Shown here in pieces: positions 16,938 through 25,566 of a DNA stretch of 64,000 nt. Every line of letters begins with the position of its first letter. Within the stretch, counting starts at the first letter, position 1. Source of the DNA: Sphingobium sp. Leaf26. GTDB taxonomy: Bacteria > Pseudomonadota > Alphaproteobacteria > Sphingomonadales > Sphingomonadaceae. The notes beneath the pieces are model-generated. The model did no database searches and was not told where the DNA came from. It worked only from the letters and a program-made list of their open reading frames with translations. The stretch lies in the NCBI RefSeq assembly GCF_001421665.1, contig NZ_LMKV01000031.1, positions 131,217 through 195,216 of the forward strand, in the 5' to 3' direction. The position numbers and the translations under genes were made by a program.

Positions 16938-17594
16938 TCAGGCGCGGCACCAGCTTTCGACGATATCGATCACATTGCCCCGTCGCCGCGCCAATATCTT
17001 GGGCGCCGTCACATCCCGTTCGAAACCATAAGAAACGGTATAGCGGTTGGAGACATTGTAGAAGCAAAGCGCGCTGATCGTCATATGCAGTTCCAGCGGG
17101 TCGATCCCCTCGCGGAAATGGCCGCTGGCGATGCCGCGCGCCAATATGTTGCGCAACTGCTCCACCACCTTGCGATTGCGTTCACGGATGCCGGGAATCT
17201 CCCCGATATGCGCGCCGCGCAGGATATTCTCGTTCATCACCAACCGGACGAATTCGGGATGCTGGTGGTGATAGTCGAAGGTCGCGCCGACCACGTCGCG
17301 CAACGCTGCGTCAGGGGCCAGGTCGCTACGGGTATTGTCCGCGTCAATCTCGCGCACCGCCGTATAGGCGCGTTCCAGCACGGCGCGGTACAGCCCTTCC
17401 TTGCTGCCGAAATAATAATAGATCATCCGCTTGGACGCATCGGTCCGTTCCGCGATCTCGTCGATGCGCGCGCCGCTCAACCCCTTGTCGGCGAATTCCA
17501 GCGTGGCGACGTCCAATATGTTGAGGCGGGTTTCCTCCGCCTCGCCGGCCCGTCCACTCGCCTTATTCTGTAAATTCGTCGGCGATCTGGCCAC
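16938..17594 (-). CDS. TetR-family regulator of the quinate locus
   Basis: TetR-type repressor: N-terminal helix-turn-helix (TRLNILDVATLEFADKGL, ARIDEIAERTDASKRMIYYYF, GSKEGLYRAVLERAY) followed by an all-helical ligand domain (about residues 90-218). It lies upstream of, and on the same strand as, the esterase operon. It is the only regulator in the locus, so it is the best candidate to bind the three GTACGAACTAGTTCGTAC-like sites. The inducer is probably a quinate/shikimate pathway metabolite (inference). No copy of the palindrome was seen before its own start. Confidence 0.9.
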   Translation of the reverse strand: MARSPTNLQNKASGRAGEAEETRLNILDVATLEFADKGLSGARIDEIAERTDASKRMIYYYFGSKEGLYRAVLERAYTAVREIDADNTRSDLAPDAALRDVVGATFDYHHQHPEFVRLVMNENILRGAHIGEIPGIRERNRKVVEQLRNILARGIASGHFREGIDPLELHMTISALCFYNVSNRYTVSYGFERDVTAPKILARRRGNVIDIVESWCRA

Positions 17595-17684
17595 GCATCC
17601 ATCCTTCTCTGTCTATCCCCGGCATAGCTTGCCAGCGCCGCGCCATACAAGAGAGGATGCACGGGAGAAGGCAAGGTGGCGCGC

Positions 17685-17795
17685 GCCCTAGAGCATCGTG
17701 CGGAAAAGTGGGAACCGGTTTTTCGCTTAAAAAGATGCGAAAACAAAAAACCAGAGCGCGCGACCTGCATCGGATTTAACGCAGCGCGCCCTAGA
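17685..17795. repeat. Dispersed intergenic repeat
   Basis: A block beginning CTAGAGCATCGTGCGGAA, with GGAACCGGTTTTTCGC and AAGATGCGAAAACAAAAA, ends near GCGCGCCCTAG. I recognise it as a type of repeat common in alphaproteobacterial intergenic regions. The 17595-17888 gap holds nothing else that I can identify. Confidence 0.6.
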
Positions 17796-17888
17796 ATGCA
17801 GGGCGTGGTCATGCATCAGAAGCGGACGCGATATGGATTGTGATTTGCTCATATCAGCCAGTACGCAAAAGCGGGTCGAGGCATGCGA

Positions 17889-18761
17889 TCAGTCGAGCAT
17901 GGTTCGCAACACCGTAGGGACCGCCCCGCCATGCTGCTCCAGCGCATCCAGCGTCGCACCCGCCATCGCCCGATAAGCCGGCAGAAGTTGCGGCTGATCG
18001 GCAGCAAGCGCCGTCAGGTGCCGCCCGATACTCTCCGCATCGCCGCGCAGCAACGGACCAGACAGCGCCGCCATGCCGCGATCCAGGCTGTTGTCCAGCG
18101 CAGCACGGACCAGAGGGCCGAGCAACGCCGCCGGATCGGCAACCCCCGCCGCCGCCAGCGCATCGCGCGATCCGGCGATCAAAGTAACCAGATGATTGGC
18201 CGCATGGCAGAGCGCGGCATGATACAGCGCCCGCTGTCTCTCCCCCACCTGCTCCGCCAGGCCGCCGAGCCGGGCGACCATATCCCGCGCCGCCGCCACA
18301 GCTTCGCCATTGTCGGCGGTGATGACGAAGGTAGCACCAACCATGCGAGCGACCTCCTGCACCGGGTCTCCGGTAAAGGTCATGGCCGGATGCACCGCTG
18401 CGGTCAGCGCACCATGCTGCTGCAACGGCGCCAACAAGGCCGCACCACTACGCCCGCTCAGATGCAGGATGAACGGAGCAGCGCTATCGGCCATGCAGGC
18501 GGCAAGATCCGCAACAACAGGCGCAATGGCATCGTCCGACACCGCGATCAGGATCAGGTCGCACTTGCGCGCAACCATCGCCATGTCGGATACGGCCTGA
18601 CAGCCGACGGTGGCCGCGACCAGCGCTGCGCGCCGAACGGGGTCACGGCCCCAGATCAGCAAGGGCGAAACCGAATAGCGGGCCAGAGCCAGCGCCATCG
18701 CACCAGCGACGCGACCGGTGCCAATGATGCCGATCCGGTGACAAGGGGGTAAGCCAGTCAT
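17889..18761 (-). CDS. Rossmann-fold DUF2520 protein
   Basis: An NAD(P)-binding protein with an N-terminal ketopantoate-reductase/F420-oxidoreductase-like Rossmann fold (HRIGIIGTGRVAGAMALAL, KCDLILIAVSDDAI) and a C-terminal DUF2520 helical domain (VHPAMTFTG, ALYHAALCHAANHLVTLIAGS, GPLVRAALDNSLDRGMAALSGPLLRGD). Function is unknown. I prefer the ATG at 18761; a GTG at 18800 is also possible. It stands alone, flanked by a repeat and by a divergent secreted-protein gene. Confidence 0.82.
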   Translation of the reverse strand: MTGLPPCHRIGIIGTGRVAGAMALALARYSVSPLLIWGRDPVRRAALVAATVGCQAVSDMAMVARKCDLILIAVSDDAIAPVVADLAACMADSAAPFILHLSGRSGAALLAPLQQHGALTAAVHPAMTFTGDPVQEVARMVGATFVITADNGEAVAAARDMVARLGGLAEQVGERQRALYHAALCHAANHLVTLIAGSRDALAAAGVADPAALLGPLVRAALDNSLDRGMAALSGPLLRGDAESIGRHLTALAADQPQLLPAYRAMAGATLDALEQHGGAVPTVLRTMLD

Positions 18762-18856
18762 CGCAGTGGCGTAACCGCTCGCCCGCCCAAGTGCCAGCAC
18801 CGCGTTAACGACGTCTCATAAGGGGATAGGCAGGATTATGGGGTTAGCCTGTCCCC

Positions 18857-19495
18857 ATGCGCACCCTCCTTCTCGCCGCCGTCGCGATCGCCCTCAGCCC
18901 GGCATCAGCCTTTGCGGCGGATGTGCCCCTCTCTCCCATCGGCCTGCCATTCAGCCCCGGCGCACCCAGGCCGGTGGCGCCGGACCACCCGCTCTATCAC
19001 CGCATCGCACTCGACCCGGTGGCGGATATGCCCGGCGTGGTCGGCACCTCCGCCACCGCCGGAATCATGGGCGCAGCCAAGCGCAGCAGTTTCGAGAAGG
19101 CCCTGCGCGAGACGCTCGACAAGCTGAACCTGCTCGCGCCCAGCGAGGCGGAAGCAAAGGCGCGGCTGTCGCCCCGCTGGATCAGCATGGATGCCCCGTT
19201 CAGAATCTCCTTCTCCAGCGACGCGACGGTCCGCATGGGATGGAGCCTGACGCGCATCGACAATGGCCAGCGCCTGTTCGACCGGGAGATTGCGACGACC
19301 GCGGAATCGAAAGGCGGCAGCGGTAGTGAGCGCGCAATCGGCGTCGGCCGCGTCGCGCTGATGACCAACATCGCATCGGCCATGCGCTGCATCGACCTCG
19401 CCGCCTTTGGGCAGGCGCCGCAGGATTGCGCGCTGACGCCCGGCTTCACCTACCACGCGCCGACCTATAAGTTCCTGTTCGTGCCGGCACGCTAA
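18857..19495 (+). CDS. Secreted protein of unknown function
   Basis: A 212-residue protein with a clear signal peptide (MRTLLLAAVAIALSPASAFA). I recognise no family. The mature part has two Cys near the C-terminus (AMRCIDLAAFGQAPQDCAL), which could form a periplasmic disulfide. It is convergent with the RidA gene; only 22 bp separate the stops. Confidence 0.7.
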   Translation: MRTLLLAAVAIALSPASAFAADVPLSPIGLPFSPGAPRPVAPDHPLYHRIALDPVADMPGVVGTSATAGIMGAAKRSSFEKALRETLDKLNLLAPSEAEAKARLSPRWISMDAPFRISFSSDATVRMGWSLTRIDNGQRLFDREIATTAESKGGSGSERAIGVGRVALMTNIASAMRCIDLAAFGQAPQDCALTPGFTYHAPTYKFLFVPAR

Positions 19496-19517
19496 ATCGC
19501 GCGACGGCACCGTCCGG

Positions 19518-19862
19518 TCAGGCGCGGGCCGCTATGATGATGATCTCCACCTTGTAATCCTGCGTCGCCAACCTGGCTTCGCCCGTCGCGCGGGTCGGCG
19601 CGGGCACGTCGGCGATCCAGCCGTCCCAGACGGCGTTCATTTCCTCGAAGTCCGCCATGTCCGCCAGCCAGATGGTCGCGCGCAGGATATGCGCCTTGCT
19701 GCTGCCGGCCAGACCCAGCAGCCGCTCGATCTCCTCCAGCGCGCTCTTCGTCTGCGCGGTGACGCTCTCGCCTTCCCCTACTTGCCCTGCCAGATAGACG
19801 GTATCGCCATGGATGACCACTTCGCTCATGCGCGGGCCGGTTTCGATGCGGGTGATGGTCAT
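19518..19862 (-). CDS. RidA-family (YjgF) protein
   Basis: Small enamine/imine deaminase-type protein. Family motifs are HGDTVYLAGQVGEG, QTKSALEEIERLL, AGSSKAHILRATIWLADMADF and RATGEARLATQDYKVEI. The conserved Arg before the C-terminal strand is present. I use the ATG at 19862 (114 residues). It lies 16 bp downstream of dadA on the same strand, which fits disposal of the 2-imino acids produced by D-amino-acid dehydrogenase. Confidence 0.9.
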   Translation of the reverse strand: MTITRIETGPRMSEVVIHGDTVYLAGQVGEGESVTAQTKSALEEIERLLGLAGSSKAHILRATIWLADMADFEEMNAVWDGWIADVPAPTRATGEARLATQDYKVEIIIIAARA

Positions 19863-19878
19863 GCTGTCTCCCTGTGTA

Positions 19879-21135
19879 TCAGTTGCGATAACGCGACAAG
19901 GCCAGATCGTCGCTCTCGATCGCTGGCTCCCTGCCGCTGATGATATCGGCGATGACATGGCCCGATCCGCAGGCCATGGTCCAGCCCAGCGTGCCATGGC
20001 CGGTGTTCAGGAACAGATTGTCGATCTTCGTCGCGCCGATCACCGGCGTCGAATCCGGCGTCATCGGCCGCAGTCCGCTCCAGAAGGTCGCGCGCGACAG
20101 ATCACCCGCGCCGGGGAAGAGCGTACCGACACTATGGTCCAGCGTGTTGTGACGCGCCTGCGGCAGATCATTGGTATAGCCCGACAGCTCCGCCATGCCG
20201 CCGACCCGGATGCGGTCCCCAAGCCGGGTGATCGCCACCTTGTAGCTTTCGTCCAGCAGGGTCGACACCGGCGCGCGCTCTTCTTCCACGATCGGCACGG
20301 TGATCGAATAGCCCTTCACCGGATAGACCGGCAGGCGCAGGCCGAGCGGCGCGACCACCAGCGGCGAATAGCTGCCCATGGCGACCAGATAGGCGTCGCC
20401 GCTCACCGGGCCTTCCGCCGTATCGACATGGGCGATGCGACCGCCCTGCGTCGCAAGACCGCGAATAGTGCGCCCCATCAGGAACTGCACGCCGCGCGCC
20501 TTCGCCATCTCCGCCAGCGCATTGGTGAATTTGAAACAGTCGCCCGTCTCGTCATGGGGCAGGCGCAGGCCACCGACGATCGACGCCTCGCTGGCCGCCA
20601 GTCCCGGTTCGGCGGCCAGGCATCCGGCGCGGTCCAGCACCTCGAACGGCACATTATCGGCGCGCAGCACCTCGATATCCTTGGCGATGCCGTCCATCTG
20701 CTTGTGCTCGCGAAACAACTGCAACGTGCCACGACTGCGCTCGTCATAGCTTATACCGGTCGCCTCACGCAGCGCGATCAGCCGGTCGCGACTATGTTCG
20801 GCCAGCCGCACCATCCGCCCCTTGTTGATGCGATAGTCGGTGGCGTTGCAATTGCCCAGCATCGCCACCAGCCAGCGCAGCATCGCCATGTCGACCTTTG
20901 GCCGCAGGATCAGCGGCGCATGCTGCATGAACAGCCAGCGCAGCGCCTTGGCCGGAATGCCCGGCCCTGCCCAGGGGGAGGCATAGCCCGGCGAAATCTC
21001 GCCCGCATTGGCGAAGCTGGTTTCCTGCGCCACGCCGCTCTGGCGATCGACCACGACCACCTCATGCCCGGCTTCGGCCAGATACCATGCGGATGTGACG
21101 CCGATCACGCCGCCGCCCAATATGACGATCTTCAT
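19879..21135 (-). CDS. dadA: D-amino-acid dehydrogenase, small subunit type
   Basis: FAD-dependent, membrane-associated dehydrogenase oxidising D-amino acids to imino/keto acids. The N-terminal dinucleotide-binding GGGVIGVTSAWYLAEAGHEV and the family-typical ETSFANAGEISPGYASPWAGPG are present; the C-terminal GLRPMTPDSTPVIGATK and NTGHGTLGWTMACGSG close the FAD site. It overlaps the alanine racemase stop/start as ATGA and is followed by RidA. The classical role is D-alanine catabolism. DadA-like enzymes also oxidise cis-4-hydroxy-D-proline, which would connect it to the neighbouring hydroxyproline genes (inference). Confidence 0.92.
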   Translation of the reverse strand: MKIVILGGGVIGVTSAWYLAEAGHEVVVVDRQSGVAQETSFANAGEISPGYASPWAGPGIPAKALRWLFMQHAPLILRPKVDMAMLRWLVAMLGNCNATDYRINKGRMVRLAEHSRDRLIALREATGISYDERSRGTLQLFREHKQMDGIAKDIEVLRADNVPFEVLDRAGCLAAEPGLAASEASIVGGLRLPHDETGDCFKFTNALAEMAKARGVQFLMGRTIRGLATQGGRIAHVDTAEGPVSGDAYLVAMGSYSPLVVAPLGLRLPVYPVKGYSITVPIVEEERAPVSTLLDESYKVAITRLGDRIRVGGMAELSGYTNDLPQARHNTLDHSVGTLFPGAGDLSRATFWSGLRPMTPDSTPVIGATKIDNLFLNTGHGTLGWTMACGSGHVIADIISGREPAIESDDLALSRYRN

Positions 21136-22253
21136 GGCTCGATGCTCTCCAAAATCGCGGGCAGATAGGTGCGTTCATATCGGCTGCCGAGACGGGTCAA
21201 TATTTCATAGCTGATGGTGCCGGCCTGCGCGGCAACATCGTCGATCGTCTGGTGCGGGCCGAGCAGTTCGACCGGCGCACCGGGATAAAGCAGGTCTTCG
21301 GGCAGGTCGGTGACGTCGATCGCCATGCTGTCCATCGACACCCGACCGATGACGGGAACGCGGATGCCACCGATATAGACGCTGCCCCGGCCGCTGACAT
21401 GGCGCGGCCAGCCATCGGCATAGCCGACCGAGACGGTGGCGACATGCGTCGGCCGCTCGCAGCGATGGGTCAGGCCATATCCCACGCCTGCGCCGGCCGG
21501 CACCTGCCGCAACTGCATGATATAGGCGTCGAGCGCGACCACGGCCGCCATCGGATTAGGGCCATCATGCGGCGCACCGCCATAAAGCGCGATGCCGGCG
21601 CGCACGATATCGCCATGCCGTACATCCGGCGCCATCGCCCCGCCCGAATTGTCGATCGAACGCGGCACGCCTGGGAATTGCGCCGCAATGCTGTCGAACA
21701 GGGATCGCTGGTCCGCGTTGGTCTGGTCCGATGGATCGTCCGCGCAGGCCAGATGAGTCATGACCAGCCGGATATCGACCCCGTCCAGCCTTTCAGGCTC
21801 GTCCCGCAGGATCGCCAGTTCGTCGGGCGTCAGGCCAAGGCGGGACATGCCGGTATCGACCTGCACCACGGCCGGCAGGCTGCGCTTCAGTTCGCGCGCC
21901 AGAGCTGCCCAGCGATCGATCTGCGCCAGCGCGTTGAGCACCGGCACCGCCCCGATTCCCGCGCATGCCGCCTCTGCGCCGGGACGCAGGCCATTGAGCA
22001 CATACAGGGTGGCATCCTGTGGCATGTGGGGCTTCAGCTCGACCGCTTCGCACAGATGGGCGACGAAGAAGTGGCGGCATCCCGCGTCCAGCAATGCCCG
22101 CGACACCGGCACCGCGCCAAGCCCGTAGGCATCCGCCTTGACCACGCCGGCCACCTGCGCGGGGGCGACCCGCTGCGCAATCAGGCGATAATTGGCCACC
22201 AAGGCGCCCAGGTCGATGCGCAGGTCAGCCGCCGTTCCACATTCCATCGCCAT
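21132..22253 (-). CDS. alr: Alanine racemase (catabolic)
   Basis: PLP enzyme interconverting L- and D-alanine. The PLP lysine is Lys39 in VVKADAYGLG and the second catalytic base is Tyr259 in AGVGYGLTH. The C-terminal beta domain (VATVSVGYADGWPRH, VPVIGRVSMDSMAIDVTDLP) is normal. The length of 373 residues is typical. Operon order racemase-dadA-ridA with a divergent Lrp-type gene indicates the catabolic DadX-type paralogue rather than the cell-wall enzyme. Confidence 0.93.
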   Translation of the reverse strand: MAMECGTAADLRIDLGALVANYRLIAQRVAPAQVAGVVKADAYGLGAVPVSRALLDAGCRHFFVAHLCEAVELKPHMPQDATLYVLNGLRPGAEAACAGIGAVPVLNALAQIDRWAALARELKRSLPAVVQVDTGMSRLGLTPDELAILRDEPERLDGVDIRLVMTHLACADDPSDQTNADQRSLFDSIAAQFPGVPRSIDNSGGAMAPDVRHGDIVRAGIALYGGAPHDGPNPMAAVVALDAYIMQLRQVPAGAGVGYGLTHRCERPTHVATVSVGYADGWPRHVSGRGSVYIGGIRVPVIGRVSMDSMAIDVTDLPEDLLYPGAPVELLGPHQTIDDVAAQAGTISYEILTRLGSRYERTYLPAILESIEP

Positions 22254-22368
22254 CCCCTTCCGATAACCATCAGGCTATCCGACGTTTCTACGAATAGGCT
22301 ACCGAAATACGCGACTTTATTCGAACATATCGGCATATGAGACGGTATATTTCAAGAGAATCGCACAA
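22254..22368. promoter_or_regulatory. Divergent promoter region, racemase/Lrp
   Basis: 115-bp AT-richer gap between the divergent racemase and Lrp-type genes. It holds loosely palindromic AT-rich words (for example CGAACATATCGG near 22322), as expected for Lrp binding. Exact sites cannot be fixed by eye. Confidence 0.45.
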
Positions 22369-22833
22369 ATGACCAATAGCCTCGACAATGCCGATCGCGC
22401 GATTCTGCGCCTGCTCAAACTCAACGCCCGCCGTTCCAATGCAGAGATCGCGGCAGCGATCGGCCTGTCGCCCTCCGCCTGCCACCGACGGATCCGACAG
22501 CTGGAAGCGGAAGGCTATATTCGCGGTTATACGCTGGTAACCGGCGGGCGCGAAGAGGGCATGATCGTCAATGTTCTGGTGCAGGTCACGCTGGAACGCC
22601 AGACGGAAGATTATCTGTCCCGCTTCGAACATGCGGTGCGACAATGCCCCGAAGTGCGCGAATGTTTCCTGATGACCGGCGCGGTCGATTACTGGCTGCG
22701 GGTGGAGGTGGACAGCGTGGACGCCTATGAACGCATTCATGGCGAGATATTGTCCCGCCTGCCCGGCGTGACCCGGATCAACAGCAATATCGCGATGCGC
22801 GACGGCCTGCGCCCCCGGCGCGGCAAGGGGTAA
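22369..22833 (+). CDS. Lrp/AsnC-family regulator (probable DadR)
   Basis: A 154-residue Lrp-type regulator: winged helix (LDNADRAILRLLKLNARRSN, AEIAAAIGLSPSACHRRIRQLE, EGYIRGYT) followed by the RAM ligand domain (VNVLVQVTLERQTEDYLSRFEHAV, VRECFLMTGAVDYWLRVEV). It is divergent from the racemase-dadA-ridA operon, the usual place for an alanine-responsive activator. Confidence 0.92.
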   Translation: MTNSLDNADRAILRLLKLNARRSNAEIAAAIGLSPSACHRRIRQLEAEGYIRGYTLVTGGREEGMIVNVLVQVTLERQTEDYLSRFEHAVRQCPEVRECFLMTGAVDYWLRVEVDSVDAYERIHGEILSRLPGVTRINSNIAMRDGLRPRRGKG

Positions 22834-23124
22834 AGCATTTTGAAGCTATCTGGAACAGAAGCCGGTTCGCAAAATGCGCAAAACAAAAGAATCCTGGGGC
22901 CGTTCGACATTCAGAAGATGGCGAGCCGAGCCGCAGGCCACCGCAGGTAAAATGGTGTTTTTTACGTGACCCGGAGCGCAGCCTACTCAAAGTAGGTGAG
23001 CACCGGAAGCACGGAAAAGCGCCATTTGCAGGCCGTCAGAACTGAATGTCGATCGGCCCTGGGGCATGATGCGGTTCAATCTAATCACACCATGCCCTAG
23101 GCGGGGGACCACGCCCCCGCCGGA
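22834..23124. repeat. Mosaic of dispersed palindromic repeats
   Basis: No gene. From left to right: an AAAGCATTTTGAAGC ... GCCGGTTCGC ... AAAACAAAAG block resembling the 17685 repeat; a long inverted pair (arm 22898-22914 GGCCGTTCGACATTCAG, arm 23042-23058) enclosing a central palindrome CCTACTCAAAGTAGG (about 22982-22996); GGCATGATG ... CACCATGCC at 23063-23097; and a GC stem GCGGGGG/CCCCCGC at 23101-23120 just before the epimerase stop, which may act as its terminator. Confidence 0.6.
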
Positions 23125-24123
23125 TCACTTCACCTGGAAACCCGACCAGAAGCTGTCGGCCTGGTCGATCCAGATGGTGTTGAAGCCGGTTGCGATCGCC
23201 GATCCCTCGATCGACGGGATGATCGCGGCTTCCCCACCCAGTTCGACCGCTTGCTCGACCCGGCCGATGAAGCGGCTGCCGATATAGCTTTCATGGACGA
23301 AACGGTCGCCCACGCTCAGCCGGCCGGACGCGGCCAGATGCGCCAGCCGCGCCGACGTGCCGGTGCCGCAGGGGCTCCGGTCGATCGCCTTGTCGCCGTA
23401 GAAGACGGCGTTGCGGCCATCGGCGCCTTCGCCACGGGGCTTGTCGGCCCAGAGGATATGGCTGACCCCCCGGATCGTCGGATCGAGCGGATGCACCGGT
23501 TCGTACTTCTCCCGGATCGCCTCGCGGATGCGCCCGCTGAGTTCGATCAGGCGTGCTGCCCCCATATCGTCGAGGCCGGTATATTGGCCCTGCGGTTCGA
23601 TGATCGCATAATAATTGCCGCCATAGGACACGTCGACGCTGAGCGGGCCTATGCCCTCCACATCGACCGCGATCCCCTTCGCCGCGACATAGGCGGGGAC
23701 GTTGGTGATGCGCACCGCCGTCACTTTCTGCCCCTCCGTCTCATAGGCGATATCGATCACGCCGGCGGGCACCTCGACCTTCAGCCGACCCGGCGTCGTC
23801 GGCACGATCAGCCCATGCTCCAGGCCGAAGGTGATGATGCCGATCGTACCATGGCCGCACATGGGCAGGCAGCCGCTGGTTTCGATGAACAATATGCCGA
23901 TATCGGCATCGGGCAGGGTCGGCGGATAGAGGAAGCCGCCCGACATCATGTCATGCCCGCGCGGCTCGAAGCACAGGCCGGTGCGGATCCAGTCGAAGCG
24001 GGTCAGGAAATCCTGCCGCCGTTCCGACATGGATGCGCCCTTGAGCAGCGGCGCCCCGCCCGCGACGAGGCGGACGGGGTTCCCGGCCGTATGGCCGTCG
24101 ATGCAGAAGAAAGTGTGACGCAT
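23125..24123 (-). CDS. 4-Hydroxyproline 2-epimerase (proline racemase family)
   Basis: Cofactor-independent epimerase predicted to convert trans-4-hydroxy-L-proline to cis-4-hydroxy-D-proline, the first step of bacterial hydroxyproline catabolism. Both catalytic cysteines are present: Cys89 in MCGHGTIG and Cys252 in DRSPCGTGTSARL. This excludes the 3-hydroxyproline dehydratase subgroup, which has Thr at the second site. The length of 332 residues is normal. It lies 12 bp downstream of a HypD-like deaminase. Proline racemase is the alternative, but the neighbour favours hydroxyproline. Confidence 0.92.
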   Translation of the reverse strand: MRHTFFCIDGHTAGNPVRLVAGGAPLLKGASMSERRQDFLTRFDWIRTGLCFEPRGHDMMSGGFLYPPTLPDADIGILFIETSGCLPMCGHGTIGIITFGLEHGLIVPTTPGRLKVEVPAGVIDIAYETEGQKVTAVRITNVPAYVAAKGIAVDVEGIGPLSVDVSYGGNYYAIIEPQGQYTGLDDMGAARLIELSGRIREAIREKYEPVHPLDPTIRGVSHILWADKPRGEGADGRNAVFYGDKAIDRSPCGTGTSARLAHLAASGRLSVGDRFVHESYIGSRFIGRVEQAVELGGEAAIIPSIEGSAIATGFNTIWIDQADSFWSGFQVK

Positions 24124-24135
24124 CGCCGCTCCCTA

Positions 24136-25050
24136 TCAGGCCGCCGCGGCGACCGACAGGTCCGGGCGCGTCGCAGCGGCCTTTTCCACCATGGCGATCA
24201 CCTGCGCACGCCGTTCGCCCTGCAACACGTAGCGCGGCGGCAGCACGCGCTCCGACCCGCGACCCATGACCTGCTCGGCCAGCTTGATCGACTGGACCAG
24301 ATCATGGTCGGCATCCAGATGCAGCAAGGGCATGAACCAGCGATAGATTTCCATCGCCTTGGCATGGTCGCCCCGCTCGAAAGCGCGGACCAGTTCGACC
24401 GATTCCTTGGGGAAGGCGTTGGTGAGGCCCGATACCCAGCCCTGGGCACCCAGATACAGGCCTTCCAGCGCGACGTCGTCCAGACCCGCGAACAGCGTGT
24501 AGCGATCGCCGAACGCGTTGCGGAAATCGGTGAAGCGGCGGGTATCGGGCGCCGATTCCTTGACCGCGACGATATTCTTGACGTCGATCAGGGCGGTCAG
24601 AACCTCCAGATCAATGACGGTGCGATAGGCGGGCGGATTGTTATAGAGCATGATCGGCAGACCGGTCTGGTCAGCGACGCCCTTGAAATGGTTGACCAGT
24701 TCATGCGCCTTGGTGACATAGACCATAGGCGGCAGCAGCATCAGGCCATCGGCGCCGGTCTTTTCGGCGGCCTGCGCGTAGCGCACGGCACGGCGCGTAT
24801 CATATTCCGACACGCCGGTAATCACCGGCACGCGACCGTCCACGACTTCGACGATGGCGGAAAGGACGCTGACCTTCTCTTCATAGTCCAGCGAGTTGTT
24901 CTCACCCACCGTACCCAGCGCAATCACGCCGGTAACGCCGTCCTTGACCAGTTCGTCGACCACGCGCTGCGTGTCGGCGAGGTCGATCGACAGATCTTCA
25001 CGCAACTGCGTGGTGACTGCCGGGAACACGCCCTTCCAACCAATTGCCAT
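24136..25050 (-). CDS. 1-Pyrroline-4-hydroxy-2-carboxylate deaminase (DHDPS superfamily)
   Basis: Predicted to deaminate delta1-pyrroline-4-hydroxy-2-carboxylate to alpha-ketoglutarate semialdehyde in hydroxyproline breakdown. It has the DHDPS/NAL TIM barrel with Schiff-base Lys164 (VAVKESA) and Tyr136 (LPIMLYNNPP), and the substrate loop GTVGENNSLDYEEK. The length of 304 residues is normal. The pairing with the epimerase is the strongest evidence. A perfect 16-bp palindrome lies 35 bp before the start. The next enzyme, ketoglutarate-semialdehyde dehydrogenase, is not in this window. Confidence 0.9.
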   Translation of the reverse strand: MAIGWKGVFPAVTTQLREDLSIDLADTQRVVDELVKDGVTGVIALGTVGENNSLDYEEKVSVLSAIVEVVDGRVPVITGVSEYDTRRAVRYAQAAEKTGADGLMLLPPMVYVTKAHELVNHFKGVADQTGLPIMLYNNPPAYRTVIDLEVLTALIDVKNIVAVKESAPDTRRFTDFRNAFGDRYTLFAGLDDVALEGLYLGAQGWVSGLTNAFPKESVELVRAFERGDHAKAMEIYRWFMPLLHLDADHDLVQSIKLAEQVMGRGSERVLPPRYVLQGERRAQVIAMVEKAAATRPDLSVAAAA

Positions 25051-25084
25051 ATTCGTTCTTCCTGCCTTTTCGCGATTAATCTAA

Positions 25085-25100
25085 ATATCGTATACGATAT
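25085..25100. promoter_or_regulatory. Perfect GntR-type operator before the deaminase gene
   Basis: ATATCGTATACGATAT is a perfect 16-bp palindrome. Related sequence occurs at 29516, 36421 and 39849, always at the promoter of a gene in the same putative hydroxyproline-glycoprotein locus. The likely ligand is the FadR-type GntR regulator at 39039-39806. Confidence 0.75.
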
Positions 25101-25139
25101 TACGTTGAAGCTTGCAACGGACTTTTTGCGCTGCGGCAA

Positions 25140-25538
25140 TCATTTGTTACCGCTAGCATCCGGCACCGGATCATCGACGTCCCCGGCAAAGGGCATCAGA
25201 TGGTCGATCACGCAGATCGGTCCGGGAATTGTATTGGGCAGCATGACCGCACGCACCTTGTCACCCTCGCAATAGCCCGCGCCGGTCGTCTCCACGGCCG
25301 CCGTGGCAAAGGGGGTCAGACCGGGACAGAAGCCACCCTTGAAGACTGCGATATAGGATTGCTTCCGGTCGGGCTGCCCCCGGAAATAGAGACGGCCATC
25401 ATCGCGCACCACAGGGGCGGCGACCCGGCTTTGCACGACGCAGCGCCGGTCGGGCACCGCTTCACCGGCCGTGGCGACCGATATAGTGGCCAAACCGATA
25501 CCCAGTAAAAACAGGGCGGTGATTCCGGATCGCGTCAT
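25140..25538 (-). CDS. Small secreted protein of unknown function
   Basis: About 132 residues with a signal peptide (MTRSGITALFLLGIGLATISVATAGEA). The mature part has four Cys (RRCVVQ, GGFCPG, AGYCEG, GPICVID), so two disulfides are possible. I recognise no family. I choose the ATG at 25538. It lies 28 bp after the lectin-like gene on the same strand and probably belongs to the same transcript. Confidence 0.65.
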   Translation of the reverse strand: MTRSGITALFLLGIGLATISVATAGEAVPDRRCVVQSRVAAPVVRDDGRLYFRGQPDRKQSYIAVFKGGFCPGLTPFATAAVETTGAGYCEGDKVRAVMLPNTIPGPICVIDHLMPFAGDVDDPVPDASGNK

Positions 25539-25566
25539 GATGTCGTCCTTTCCTGCCTTGCCCCGA

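Noticed and set aside
17889..18761. DUF2520 protein as an F420-dependent NADP reductase connected to the cof operon
   Set aside because: Only the Rossmann half is shared with that family; the C-terminal DUF2520 domain marks a different protein and it lies 30 kb away.
23251..25275. 674-codon plus-strand open frame opposite the epimerase and deaminase genes
   Set aside because: Antisense of two well-defined enzymes; no recognisable domain.
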